Shown here piece after piece: positions 12,026 through 23,340 of a stretch of 64,000 bases of DNA. The number at the start of each line of letters is the position of its first letter. Position 1 is the stretch's first letter. The translations under genes were made by a program, and so were the position numbers. Source of the stretch: Eonycteris spelaea (lineage: Eukaryota; Chordata; Mammalia; Chiroptera; Pteropodidae); assembly GCA_003508835.1 (NCBI GenBank), contig PUFA01000077.1, positions 2,184,001-2,248,000 on the forward strand, read 5' to 3'. The notes beneath the pieces are model-generated. The model worked only from the letters and a program-made list of their open reading frames with translations, was not told the DNA's origin and searched no databases.

Positions 12026-12083
12026 CAGCTGTTCCTGGTCCATAACAACCCCTTTCAACTGGGTCTCCTTCCAGGAACAGCTG
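12026..12083. repeat. Perfect 13-bp inverted repeat (hairpin)
   Basis: 'cagctgttcctgg' at 12026-12038 is exactly complementary to 'ccaggaacagctg' at 12071-12083, with a 32-nt loop. Each arm contains an E-box-like CAGCTG. It lies in a stretch without recognised repeats. Confidence 0.85.
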
Positions 12084-12424
12084 CAAAAGCTCCAGAAAGG
12101 AAGGGAGGAGGCACATTTAGCATGATAACAAATCAGGAGGGAGTGACCAGTTTACCCAGGAGAGCTGTGATGCAGATGTAGCCACCCAGCACCTCTGCGC
12201 ACCCCAGGAGAGAGGCGAATGCCTGCCGCCTCTGTGTGAAAACTCTTCACAACCAATAAAATCAAGAATCCCTACCTCTGATCCCAGGAAAGGAGTTTGG
12301 AAAAGCTTCTTGCTTTCCCCAAAAGGATTCACAAAAAGAACTGTAAGTGGTTACAAAAAGTTTTTATCTTGTACACCTGTACAAGTAATATGTAACTCAT
12401 TTATACCAAATTAACAACATGGAA

Positions 12425-12650
12425 GAAGTACTAGTGGCTGACATCTGACCACAAACAGGGCTCTGGGTAGAGTGCTAGATACATATTTTTCATGAATACT
12501 CATAGAAAGTATCCATGGATGAAGAAATCAAGGCACAAAGAGACTGACTAACTCGCCCAAGTTTGCACAACTCAAAAGTAGTAGAGTTGAGATCTGGACT
12601 CAAGTCTATCTGAATGCAGAGCTATGCTCTGACCATCTACCTTACTCTGT
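12425..12650 (-). mobile_element. MIR SINE
   Basis: Reverse MIR: 'gatgaagaaatcaaggcaca', 'taactcgcccaagtttgcac', 'gagatctggactcaagtcta'. Confidence 0.75.
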
Positions 12651-12689
12651 TGTCGGTAAAGCAGTCAGTCTGAACCCCTGCAGTTCCCT

Positions 12690-13080
12690 AATTGGTCCAG
12701 AGCCTGGCAGTTAGTGAGCACTCAGTAAAGGTTGGCTGAATGATTTTTTTTTTCAGTGAAGGCTGATCCATACCACTATGCTTGTATACATATTACTTTC
12801 TCTTCTTGACACACTCTTCACTCACAACTACTTTGTCTCTCTATCTGGAAAATGTCTGCTGATTTTTCAAGATTTTTCTTAGGCCCTATGTACATTATGA
12901 AAAGACTTTACAGAAAAGCTCCCTTCCCACATCCAATGGACATCTTAATCATTTCTTAACCATTTCCTCCACACTCCTACAGCACGATTCTTTATATATC
13001 AGAGATACTAATTATCTTCCTACTCATGACAACAAGGCTCTCATGCCTTGAGCTTCCCATTTCCAGGACTTTAGGAAGTA
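12690..13080 (+). mobile_element. L2 LINE fragments
   Basis: An L2 3' end ('cagagcctggcagttagtga', 'gttggctgaatga') is followed by a second diverged L2-like stretch ('ttcctccacactcctacagc', 'caacaaggctctcatgcctt'). Confidence 0.45.
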
Positions 13081-13459
13081 TCCCCTCAATATTTCTGCTC
13101 CTGCCCAAGGGTTTTACATCTCTGGTTCTGTTCCCTCAAGATTCAACTTCTTTTATTTTTGCTTTTGTCCATCACTATACCACTTTGAGATGAAACTCGA
13201 TACTTCCTTTGATTTCTGCACTCAATACTGGGTATTCGTGCATCTTATAATTTGAGGGGAGGGCATCAAAAGGGAGTCAAGTAGTGTAGCACTATGCCAC
13301 TTTCTACTATCTTCTTTACCCAGCTCTTACTGCTCCCCCCATCTCTTTTATAAGTAAAATAATTCCTCAAATTCTTCACATAGTCTACGCAGAACAATTT
13401 CCTCCAGAACCCTGTCACCAACTGCCATCAAGGCCATGGAATCATTGGGGAAGAAGAGA

Positions 13460-14370
13460 ATTTCCTCTACCCTTCAAGATACTTTCTGCCAGTCTAATAA
13501 TTAAATCGACATGGAACAGATTAACAAGACAAAGTAACCAAATTTAATTACATATGTACATATACAAACCCCACATACAAGAGATTCAGAGACAGAAAGG
13601 GAAACAGAGGTATATAAGACACTCTGGGCTAAGGATCACCCGGGGACTTCAGAGAGGAGGAAGGTCATTCCTAGGATGATAAGGAGATCAGATGTTCAGC
13701 AGTTAGAAGTTTGTCCTGCTCTATAAATAGGTCAAAAAGTTATCTCTGATAACCTCTTACTATGGGCAATGCCCTTAATTCAGATTTTTCTAGGTAGTTA
13801 AGTGGGTGTAGAAGTTTCTCTTGAGTCGAGATAAAAAAAAAATTCTGAGATGTTCTAAGTTAATGTATATCGGCTGGAGAGTAAAAGACAGAACTGTTAG
13901 GGTGTTAATGGCTACTAACCAGGTAACAAAAGACTTCTCACATTCCTATTTTGGATTGGAATTTTGGATTAATTTCCAGGCATCATATAACTCCACAAGT
14001 CCCACTTGTTTACACCAGGGCTTTCTGAACTGCTGCCCCTAGACAATCTACAGGAGCAGAAATTTCCTCCAGTGGACTCTGCTACTGCAGAGCTGGCCAC
14101 CTTCACTTCCCCCTACCCCTTTAACTATAGCTCATGTAAATTCTTTCAGGCTACTTCTTTCATCTCCCTTCCCCTACCTGATGTATAAAACACTTGCCAG
14201 ACTCAGGGATGGTGGATGTGTTGTCTTTTCTACCTAGCCATGCTGCTGGTGGTTTAGACTTTATTCCCCAAGACTGATCTTTTGACTAATATTTTTGGCT
14301 CAGTAGAACCTTGTTTACAAAGAGACTTTCAGCTGTAGATGTTAAAAAGTTTTAGTTTAACAGTTCACAG
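13460..14370. mobile_element. LTR-like ancient repeat, orientation uncertain
   Basis: The left end ('ttctgccagtctaataatta', 'taacaagacaaagtaacc') looks like the inverted end of a known LTR type. The right part has a TATA-like 'gatgtataaaacac' (about 14178-14191), then 'actttattccccaagactga' and 'tcttttgactaat'. The two signals point to different orientations, so it may be two elements. No family is assigned. Confidence 0.35.
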
Positions 14371-14729
14371 GGTCTCATTGCCTTGAGATCAAAATGAGCC
14401 ACATACCATAGAGGCACATCTTGGGGTGACTCATTCTGAGCCCCTACAGAATGAAGGAAACCAACCACAAGGGAGAGTAGAGTAGGGGGAGGGGACAGTC
14501 ACATTTTAGGAAACCAAAGTTTTGCAACCCTGAAGCTGCCTTTTAGGATATTGATTTTAAGCTGTGTATTAAAAAATAAGACTCAGAAACTTTGACCTTC
14601 CCTTTGCTGCCCAAGAGATTCAGAAAGAAATACCTGCTTTAGGAAGGAAATCTTCGGATGTTCACCTTAGCCTAATTTTAATTAAGTACGGTAAATAAAA
14701 GGGCTTCAGGCAGGGAAGAAATTAATGCC

Positions 14730-15365
14730 ACAATAATATACCAACACATCTACATGAGGATGACTAAAATTAAAAGAACTAGTTAATAAAACCCAGTTAT
14801 GGTGAGAATGGAGAACTAGAATTCTCAAACACTGCCAGAGGGAGTACAAGTTCATAGGCTTTGAAAAACTGTTCACTCATATTTACTAAAGCAAACATAT
14901 GTGTCCCTATGACCCAGCAATTCCAATCCTGTGTATACAGTCCTAAAAAAGGAGTGCTCATGTCCAACGAAGGCATGTACAAGAATGTTCATTGTAGCTC
15001 TATTATAAAATCCCCAAACTGGAAACAACTAAAATATCCAAGAGCGGAATGAATGAACCTATGGCCATACTCAACAACATGAATCTTAAAGGCAATATTA
15101 GGCAAATAGTTTCTATAAGCAGAGTCATATAAGTTCATTTCTATGAAATCCAAAACCACAAAATTAATCTATACTGTCAGAGATATCCTTTGGATGGTAT
15201 GTATTGGTGTGAATAAGTCTTTAGGGGTGCTGAAAATGTTCTATGGCTTGATCTGAGTGATGGTTCCTTGGGTGTATATATATATATATGAGCATTTATT
15301 GAGCCTTATACCTGAAATTTGTGTACTTCATTGTCTATGAATTATGCCTCAGTTAAAAAGTTCAA
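14730..15365 (+). mobile_element. L1M 3' end
   Basis: Classic L1M: 'atgacccagcaattccaatc', 'gaatgttcattgtagctcta', 'ccccaaactggaaacaacta', then the 3' UTR 'ttgatctgagtgatggttcc', 'gtgtacttcattgtctatga', 'atgcctcagttaaaaagt'. Frames are broken. A (TA)n run lies at 15271-15290. Confidence 0.85.
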
Positions 15366-15440
15366 AACAAAAGTTATGCACTATTTAGGCATTCATTAAG
15401 CAAATAAAAACAACGTAGCTATTACAAACGATAGTCATGT

Positions 15441-15456
15441 AATAATAATAATAATA
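15441..15456. repeat. (TAA)n short repeat
   Basis: Five to six AAT/TAA units just after the L1M 3' end. Confidence 0.85.
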
Positions 15457-15514
15457 ACAGAGAAGCTTATTTTCCCTGACAAGTCAACAGGCTCCCCTGG
15501 CACAAAACTCCAAC

Positions 15515-15580
15515 TTTTTCATGATTACACTTCTTGGCATCTAGTAGGTGATTAATACGTAATTGTTGAATTGTACAGAA
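15515..15580 (+). mobile_element. L2 LINE extreme 3' end
   Basis: 'ttggcatctagtaggtgatt' and 'acgtaattgttgaattgt' match the last bases of L2. Confidence 0.55.
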
Positions 15581-16364
15581 TTATAGTAATGAGAGATGAT
15601 AAGTTTATCATGATTCCCCTTTGAAAGTGTTCTCTCTGGCTCATTTCATGGTGCAGTCCAGATGGGAAATCTCTAAGAACCCATCGTTTCCACTGTGTTG
15701 GGCCAACAAACCATGCCAGGTATAACATGGAGACAGCCAAGCTTGGGAAAGCACCAACCCAAATGAGCCCAGGAGCTGGCAGATACCTTGGAATGCTGAG
15801 ATACAAAAGAATGTCCAAGGATGTTAAGTGGCCTCAGTGAAGGCTCAAAAGACACAAAATATAAATGGAATTCAAATCAATGAGGCAATAAGATGGACAA
15901 AGGTGAGGTGACTTTAAAAACTTAAGAATGTAGTTAATTGGTGAAGATAAACTACTGAAATCCATATCTAAAAAAAGTATGTTCATGCACAATGGGAATG
16001 ATGTCAACACCAGTATAAAAGGCTATCCCAAAGGCAACAGATGCATCAGCACTTACTCAGCTCCACCTTGATTTTGGATCAGGAAGCAGAAGTATTATGG
16101 TCCACAGAAAGGAGTTTATTATTGAGGGACAAGCGGAGCTTGTATCAGTGTTGCCTACATGAGATTACTTTGGGGTCTAACCACCTCCCTTTGTTCTAAC
16201 TCCTTTGCTCAGAAATGTTCTGAGGAAGGTACAGAGGCCTTATTTAATTTCCCGTGTGGATCTACGTATGGGGAGAGAATGCGACCATAAGCATCATGAT
16301 CTAACTGCTGACGATGGTTGCTAGCTAACATTTGTTGATCATTTTGATCAGCCAGCAGCTATGC
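15581..16364. other. No recognised feature
   Basis: No repeat, gene or RNA signature is recognised. Confidence 0.4.
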
Positions 16365-16750
16365 TATATTAGTCAGGATAGGCTAAAAGTGCTGTTTTGA
16401 CAACCTGAAATCTGAATAAAAGTTTTAAACTTTCCTCATCGTTGAGCATGGGTCTTTGCGGGGGAAAGAACAAGGAGCTCTAATCTATACATTCAGTGAT
16501 GAACCTAGGCTTCTCCTATTATTGGCATCGTTCTCCCCCGACTCCCACCCCCAAGTCCTTGGAGATAGTAATTCAGTTAGTGGATAAAGAGGGTAAATGT
16601 TGCACACGGGAAGTTTGTGAGCCAGGCTGGAATTGATGCATGTCACTTGTGTTCACCTTCTAGTAGCCAGAAATCAGTCACATGTTCACATCTAACTGCA
16701 AGGGAGGCTGAGACATGATATCTTCCTAAGCACTCGGAAAGGAGAGCCTA
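16365..16750. mobile_element. Ancient LTR-like interspersed repeat, family not assigned
   Basis: It starts 'tattagtcaggataggctaa' and continues to 'gatgcatgtcacttgtgttc', 'aaatcagtcacatgttcaca' and 'taactgcaagggaggctgag'. This is a known mammalian repeat pattern and probably the same family as 6420-6800 in the opposite orientation. Confidence 0.5.
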
Positions 16751-16759
16751 AAAAGTAAC

Positions 16760-16970
16760 ATGTCCTAATTAGTGTCTGCTCCATGCACTAAGTGCTTTAC
16801 ATGAGTTATAGCATAAAATCCTCACCATGTTCCTTAAAAGGAGCTAGGAGAGGAAACTAAAGCACAGGTGAGCTAAGTAATTTGCCCCCAAACAGGCCAT
16901 TATCTATATCTGAGCCAAACCAAGGTTAAAACACATTTTGAAGGTCTATACTTTTAACCACTACAATACA
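16760..16970 (-). mobile_element. MIR SINE
   Basis: Reverse MIR: 'actaagtgctttacatgagt', 'agaggaaactaaagcacagg', and the tRNA-like end 'acttttaaccactaca'. Confidence 0.8.
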
Positions 16971-17199
16971 CAGTGGTTGTATTTATCATGGCAAATAAAT
17001 AAATTGGCCTTCAGATCTGTACATTTCTATACAATGTACAGATCTATACAAAACTGTGGGTCTGAATGTGGAAATGGAAGATTTGATTCTAGAACACAGT
17101 GACTTACCGAGGTATTTCCTCCTGTGAGGCAGTGATGGACAGCCAGCCAAATCCTCTGGATGACAGACAGTACATCTGGTCTGGTCAAACTGCAACAGA

Positions 17200-17440
17200 T
17201 AAGAATAAGAGTTAACAGTAAATGAGCACTTACCACCAGGCCAGCATGACTGAATGTCTTACATGAACCGAACTATTTGAATCCCTACAACAAATTTACT
17301 AAGCAGGCACTATTATGAAGAAATTGCCACACAGAGAGATTAAGACTTGCCAAGGTCACACAATCAGTAAGAACCAGAGGCAAGATTTGATCCTGGGCAC
17401 TTTTAGTTCTAGAATCACGGCTCTGAGCCACTATGTCAAA
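17200..17440 (-). mobile_element. MIR SINE
   Basis: Reverse MIR: 'gccacacagagagattaaga', 'cttgccaaggtcacacaatc', 'caagatttgatcctgggcac'. Confidence 0.8.
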
Positions 17441-17649
17441 GAAACATCCAATAAAGATGGTACCAACACCATTGTTGGCATGTTGTTTTCCTGCACAGTG
17501 GTTCCCATAATCACTCTCATAGAATCAAAACTTGACATAACTCAGTTATCACCTCCTCTTCCCAGGAAGAGAGGGCACTAGAGGTACACAAGAAACTGGA
17601 ATTATTTGAGTTGTATTAAACGGGGTAGCATTTTTCCTTTAGTCTATAG

Positions 17650-17830
17650 CCATGAAATTAAAAATAGCTAAGCATTTTATTTAAATTATCTAATTTAATC
17701 CTCATAAAACCCTATGATATAACTTTGCCCCCATTTCCATAGGTCATAACACCAAGTTTTAACCTAAAGGAACAAAGTTCAATGATATCTGACTTAGATA
17801 TGAGTATAAACCTCCTGGTAACACTTTCAT
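17650..17830 (-). mobile_element. MIR SINE
   Basis: Reverse MIR core: 'taatttaatcctcataaaac', 'ctatgatataactttgcccc', 'catttccataggtcataa'. It is quite diverged. Confidence 0.6.
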
Positions 17831-18052
17831 AATGAGTTCTGAACATCTCTCTAAATGAGAAGAAATATCCTTCTCTGGCATTCCAAGAAGATAGGCTGTT
17901 GAAAATTCAGGACTTCACAACTCTATCTTTTTCCCTTCCAGGGAAGTCATTTCCGTGAAGCACTGGTGTGAACAACAATCACAAGTGGGAAGAGCGATGA
18001 GACAAGGAAAAGGAGGAGAAAGGAAACGGTCCCATAATTTTAGAAAGAGTGT

Positions 18053-18069
18053 TAAAAAAAGGGGGGGGG
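18053..18069. repeat. A8-G9 homopolymer junction
   Basis: About eight A followed by nine G and then GA repeats, giving a 25-bp purine tract. It echoes the A13-G8 junction at 7645. Confidence 0.85.
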
Positions 18070-18319
18070 AGAGAGATTTCTAGGCTCTATTTTCGGCTCT
18101 GCCTCTGTTTCCTAGCCAGCCAGCTGTCTCTACCTTTCTCCCCATTAATTGCAAAAGGTGGAGAAGAATATAGACCAGGTATAAAGCACCTTGTCATGCT
18201 TGGATGAAAGATTCTGTGTTATGGTCAACACACATACAGAATTATGTTGTGAAATCCGCATTGTGTTGTATGTAATACATTGGCTTCCAGTTTCTCCTTG
18301 TCTTTAGTTTGCTTTCTCT

Positions 18320-18589
18320 CCTTTGCATCCCTCATATTGATGAGATGAGCTTAATAGAATGAAAATATGACTAGGTCTTAAAACCTTCTAGCGATTCCTC
18401 AGGATAAAGGGCAAAATCTAAAAAGGTCTTCTCTGATCAAGTCTCTGCTTAATTCTCCAGCCTAGTCCCATATTTCTTAAAATTATATACTCTACACTTA
18501 AATCATATTAAATTACTTTCATTTCTCCAAATAGATGTTTTCTTTCACCTCCATGCTTCTTCTGCCCACATGCCTGGAACTTATTTAGC
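18320..18589 (+). mobile_element. L2 LINE fragment
   Basis: Forward L2: 'tcctcaggataaagggcaaa', 'tctccagcctagtcccatat', 'tctgcccacatgcctggaac'. It ends abruptly where an inverted L2 piece begins. Confidence 0.7.
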
Positions 18590-18935
18590 AAATATTTATT
18601 GAACTCCAACTCTTTGCCAAGCACTGTCTAGAGCCTAGATGGTGGTTATATAGCTACGAGCAGAAGTAAGAAAAATTCTGTCCTTCCAGAGCATACCTAC
18701 TAGCAGGCAATAAACAAAATCAGTAAGTAAAATGTCAGGTGGTGACGTGAGCCAAGGAGAAAAAATTAGTCAACAAAGAAGATAGGGTGTGAAAGAATGA
18801 GAAGTTGAATTTTAAATAGGATGTGGGTGGAAGGTCTCAATGAGAAGGAAGATGACATTGGAGCAAAATCCTGCTGGAGAAAGGCAGCGAGGCCTGCAGA
18901 TATCTGGAGACAATTCCAGCAGAGCGAACAGCAAA
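18590..18935 (-). mobile_element. L2 LINE 3' end, inverted
   Basis: The reverse L2 begins at its 3' terminus: 'gcaaatatttattgaactcc', 'ttgccaagcactgtctagag'. It continues through 'caggcaataaacaaaatcag' to 'gacaattccagcagagcgaa'. Confidence 0.8.
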
Positions 18936-18939
18936 GCTG

Positions 18940-19110
18940 AAAATCCCTGCTTGTCCTGCTCACGCTACACGCATTCTAACTCCTCATTTTTCAGACCTCC
19001 CTTGGGTCTCTCTCACTGCTCAGAGCCTTTCCTGACTCCCATTGCCCATTCTCAATTAGGGATCCATCTCAATGCTCTCGGAGCATCCAGGCATATTATG
19101 ATAGCACTTA
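18940..19110 (+). mobile_element. L2 LINE fragment
   Basis: Forward L2-like: 'gagcctttcctgactcccat' and 'atattatgatagcacttaaa'. It is the third L2 piece in an alternating plus/minus/plus run. Confidence 0.55.
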
Positions 19111-19124
19111 AAATATTGATGATA

Positions 19125-19315
19125 ATAAATTGCAGTTAAGGTTTATAAAGTACTTACTGAATGCCAGGCACGGTGCCAATGTGGCTTACTCGGATGATCT
19201 CCTTTCAATTCTCACCAACACTGTAAGAAAATACACACTTATATTACCTCATTTTACAAAGAAATAAAGTTGAAGCGCAGAGATTAATTAACTTGTTTAA
19301 GATCACCATGAATTC
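19125..19315 (-). mobile_element. MIR SINE
   Basis: Reverse MIR: 'acttactgaatgccaggcac', 'cctcattttacaaagaaata', 'taattaacttgtttaagatc'. Confidence 0.8.
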
Positions 19316-19319
19316 TAAT

Positions 19320-19965
19320 CTTTGTTCTGTGATTGCAGAACAAGGACTATGTGTTCCTCATATTTGCGTGTTGCATAATGATATGGCTCTAAAAAGAGCC
19401 TGTATCTCAAGTGCTTCGAAACTACGTTAATACATTTGTATAATAAAACAGAACTGCTTTCTGCGTGTATCTTACCAAATCATGCAGCAGCAGCCAGGTG
19501 AATTTGGACACAGGTGGTGAGTATGTTTGTGATGGTCTGATTTAAGAGTGAAATTCCTTGGGTGAGACTCTGGGGTCACCTCACACAAAGAAGGCTGGCA
19601 TCCCTTCAGAGAAGTTGATATGGAATGTAACACAGAGCTGATGCGGCTGCCGTTTGGGAGAGAGCTGCTCTATGTGTTACGACTGTAGACTGAGGAAACC
19701 AGTGGCTTCAATGACGAGTTTCAAATGAAAGTCCTTTAGCGATGACTTTCACAGGTTCTGAATCACAGGTACTAATGTATTGGCAAGCCCCCTCTCATAC
19801 TCTACGTTGTCCTCCAGATCAGTAGCGACAGGGATTTGTTTACGTAATAATAATGAACAATTTTCCCAAGCAACCTATGTAGGCCTGCAAGTGTCTGATA
19901 TTTCCGAAGTTCTACTAACCACCCTCACCATTCTTCAGCTCCAGAATTGTTCCACCGTCCTTCCA
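19320..19965. other. No recognised feature
   Basis: No repeat family or coding signal is recognised. Confidence 0.4.
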
Positions 19966-19968
19966 GCT

Positions 19969-20187
19969 CAGTGTTTCTCAACTGAGCGCAGTTTTACCCC
20001 TTAGGCTCAGGGGACATTTGGCAATGTCTGGAGACATTTCAGGTTGTGACAGCTAGTGGAGGTGGCATACTATCGGTATATACTGGAGTGAGGCCAGAGT
20101 TGCTACTAAACATCCTACAATGCACAGGGGCAGCCTCTCCACACCAACAAAAAAATTATCCAGCCCCAAATGTCAATAGTGTCATGG
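19969..20187 (+). mobile_element. MER5A, hAT-Charlie MITE
   Basis: The 5' inverted repeat 'cagtgtttctcaact' is followed by the diagnostic 'ggggacatttggcaatgtct', 'ctaaacatcctacaatgcac' and 'caaatgtcaatagtgtc'. The 3' inverted repeat is worn away. It is non-autonomous and encodes nothing. Confidence 0.9.
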
Positions 20188-20499
20188 TCCTATCTCATTG
20201 CTACGTGTAAACCCTGGAGTCTCCCTTTGATTCCCATCCAATGACATGTTAGGGATCCACTGATATGCCAAGAACTGTCCTTGCTATTGTTTACAGGGGA
20301 GAATCCTTGTTGCAGTAGACAAATCCCCTGATGTCACATTGGGGTGAATCATCAAAGCAAAAATGCCCTCCACTGAACACCTTCTTTAAAGTTCCAAAGT
20401 GTCACTTTCAATATGAAGAATTCCCTGACATGCTCCCAGGAAGAACTGAACCTGTTCCTTTGCCCTCCAACCATAACCTAGCACATAATGCTAGCACAG

Positions 20500-20685
20500 G
20501 ACCAATTATACTTCCCTAGGCATTATTGATCATATGCCTGTCTCCTTTTCGACCTTCCCATTAGTTCCTCATTGGAACTCAGAGACCATGTCTAATTCTT
20601 TTTAGTTTCCCAAGTCCGTAGCGTAGAAGCCAGCCCTTAGTGGGTACTCAATACAAGTGTTTGGAATGAATGTATTCTTAAAGGG
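20500..20685 (+). mobile_element. L2 LINE 3' end
   Basis: 'ctcagagaccatgtctaatt', 'cagcccttagtgggtactca' and 'tgtttggaatgaatgtat' follow the forward L2 3' end. Confidence 0.65.
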
Positions 20686-20689
20686 GAAT

Positions 20690-22190
20690 CTGGTTCCAGT
20701 AGTTGTTTTACATTCAACCACTCTATTTTTCACTGTAAATGTGGCTTTCTTCTCCAGTTTCCAAATAGGATAGAAGCCAAGCAAAACACACGGTCCATCC
20801 CTTTGACCTCAGCCTCATTGCCCACAACTAAGGTTCAAGTTCAGAAAACATTACTCTAGTACTCTCAAAACAAAAATATATAGTCCTGGTAATGGTTGGA
20901 AAGGATGATAAAAATAGGCTGCTTAAAAATCAAGCACTTTTGCACAGAAAAGGGAGATGCAAACTGCCTCTGGCACCTTCCTGTGAGTAACAGAAGTTTC
21001 TATTTTAAAAGAGAGGCAGTCAAATAAGAAGCAACTTTATCACAATGCTGCTTTCCCAGATTTCTTGGCCAAAGCAACACATCAGCCTGTATCAGGCTCT
21101 TGGCGTTCCATGACGGATCGGGCTCCAGTGATGATTCATAGCGGCCGTGTGAGGAGCGGAGGCTTTCACACAAACTCCCCCTTTAAAAAAATAAAACGCA
21201 GCCCAGTGAAAGACCCAGCTCTGTTGATCATGCATGTAGCACTCAACTTCTCTCCCTGCAAATAGCAAGGTAGGCGATGAGAGCTGCCATGGGCATGGCC
21301 TCCAGTGGTTCTCCATCTTCATGCACTCAAGTAGCTCTAAGGGTGTCTATTTCCTCCCCTGGCTCAGATGTTCAAGTTGCCCAAAAGTTTTATGAACACA
21401 GTGGAGAATATATGGGTTCATGAATCTAATCCTCATCTTTTTTTCCCTCATCCTTAAACTTCTTTGGTTTTGAGTGATCTGTGTACCTTCTGGATGACCT
21501 TCATGTTAGGAATTTTTTAAAAGCCCACTTATATCATTTTGACTTCCAGATATTACAGCTTCGAGACTTCTAAATTTGTTTATGTTTTCATTAAGTTAAG
21601 GTTTCTGGCACCATCTGCTCCTGATAGGATTTGAGAAATAATGCTAAACCATTTAAGAATAAAACGGAGTACAGCTCATCTGAAGGAAACAGAAGGGATA
21701 AATGCTATCTGCAGCCTGAACTGAGTCGATTATCATTCTCGGGCAAAATGTTGTCTTAAAGTTTTCCTGAAGCTAAGCCAGAAGATGGAACAGATTGCAA
21801 GTGTGTGCAACTCAGCACTGGGGAATTTGAATATTGAGAAGCAGGGAAGCAGGCTGTAGCATCTCTTTCCTAAGAAAGCTTCATCGGCGGTGAGTACACC
21901 CTCCTGCCCAGCGAGGGGGCGGGCAGTCCCACCCTGAACACAACCTCAGTGTGGAAGAGGAAGAGGTCCCACTGGGACTTTCTTGATAACAGCAAAACAT
22001 GAATTTCTGACAAATAACGGGACAGAGGGCACAGAGCCAAGAGAGAAGAACTAGAGCCCAAAATTCAGGGCCTCTTGGGCAGGATGAGAGATGTGATCTT
22101 TATTTCCGTTATGCCTGACTTTGCAAAAGTAGTCCCATCACAGAATTTCTAAACTTCAGACAATTCCTATAAATAGTGAAGTCCTTAATA
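20690..22190. other. Repeat-free stretch, candidate conserved noncoding DNA
   Basis: About 1.5 kb with no recognised repeat, in a window otherwise full of them. It keeps several CpGs at 21105-21160 ('gcgttccatgacggatcggg', 'catagcggccgtgtgagg'). No exon is supported. Conservation is inferred only from repeat exclusion and intact CpGs. Confidence 0.35.
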
Positions 22191-22194
22191 ACCC

Positions 22195-22440
22195 CAGTTG
22201 CTATTACCAGGAGCTGCCATTTAATAAGCATTTCTCATAGGTCGGACACTGCACTCATCTGGTACCTATAATGAATACAAATAATGACATACTTTAGGCA
22301 CTTATGGATGCCAGGCACGGTTCCATGCTCATTATGTATTTTAATGCGTTAAATCCTCTCGACAACCCCATCGAGTAGGTACTATGATCCCAATCTTACT
22401 AGGGAGGAAGTCAAAGCATAGTTATTTAATGGAGCCACCA
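22195..22440 (-). mobile_element. MIR SINE, two adjacent pieces
   Basis: A good reverse MIR at 22270-22440 ('taggcacttatggatgccag', 'gttaaatcctctcgacaacc', 'cgagtaggtactatgatccc') is preceded by a short second MIR-like end at 22195-22265. Confidence 0.75.
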
Positions 22441-22504
22441 TCACCTGGATATTGATTGGGGACAATCTGATAGGAACCTAGACAAGGCTTCTGTCTCCCA
22501 AGCA

Positions 22505-22865
22505 ACACTCTTTTTTAAATAAAAGCTTTATTACAAGATAATTCATATGCTGCACAATTCACTGATTTAAAGTGTACAATTTAGTGGTTCTTAGTATAAT
22601 CACAGAGTTGTGTAACCATCACCATAATCAATTTTAGAACATTTTCTCCGCCCCCCCCCCCCCGAGGAAACCCCATACACTAAGGCTAGTCAGTTCTCAA
22701 TCCCTCATTCCCCTGTGCTCTAGGCAACCACTGACCAACTTCCTGTCTCTATAGATTGCCTCTTCTGGACATTTAATAAAATGGGATCAGATAATCCCTG
22801 ATCATGTACGACTGGCTTCTGTCACTTAGCATCATGTTTTCAAGGTTCACCCATGTTGTAGCAAA
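22505..22865 (-). mobile_element. L1M 3' UTR, inverted
   Basis: The reverse complement reads the L1M 3' UTR. Plus-strand landmarks are 'agtgtacaatttagtggttc', 'agttgtgtaaccatcaccat', 'taggcaaccactgaccaact', 'cacttagcatcatgttttca' and 'ggttcacccatgttgtagca'. Confidence 0.88.
22651..22663. repeat. C13 homopolymer
   Basis: Thirteen C inside the inverted L1M 3' UTR, where the consensus has a shorter C/A-rich stretch. Confidence 0.9.
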
Positions 22866-22894
22866 TATTTGCCCTTCATTTCTTTTATTGCCAA

Positions 22895-23050
22895 TCTCTG
22901 AGGCCGGTGTTAATATTTTTATTTTATACACAAGAAAACTGAGGCTCAGAGAAATAAAATAAATTGCCAAGGACACATGGGCAGCCAAAGACAGATCTGG
23001 CATCTGCAGATTCCCAAACCAGGCTCCTAAAACCGTGGCCCACTGCCTCC
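22895..23050 (-). mobile_element. MIR SINE
   Basis: Reverse MIR: 'agaaaactgaggctcagaga', 'aattgccaaggacacatggg'. Confidence 0.75.
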
Positions 23051-23154
23051 GAAGCATGCCTTCCCCAAGAGAAGTCACCATGCAAGGGAAATTAGCGACT
23101 AGCTTTCTTCGTCCTTCCACAAAAGGCTATAAAATAATAATTGAAAAAAAAAAT

Positions 23155-23340
23155 GGACTTTAGAATTAAGCTCAGGACCAAGCTGTGCAACTTTAGACAA
23201 ACCACTTAAGCTTTCTACATCTTAGTTTCCACGTCTGTCAAAGGAGAGGAATGACATCTCCTTCTTAGCGTTGGGAGATACTGCATGTAACGAGCATTGC
23301 CCAGTGCCAGGCAGTCGGGGAGCGGGTAATCAATAACACC
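23155..23340 (+). mobile_element. MIR SINE
   Basis: Forward MIR: 'ctgtgcaactttagacaaac', 'cacttaagctttctacatct', 'tagtttccacgtctgtcaaa', 'gcccagtgccaggcag'. Confidence 0.75.

Noticed and set aside
14178..14191. TATA-like box 'gatgtataaaacac' as a gene promoter
   Set aside because: It lies in an LTR-like repeat and no transcription unit follows.
22773..23120. 115-codon minus-strand open frame
   Set aside because: It covers an inverted L1M 3' UTR and a MIR, both noncoding.
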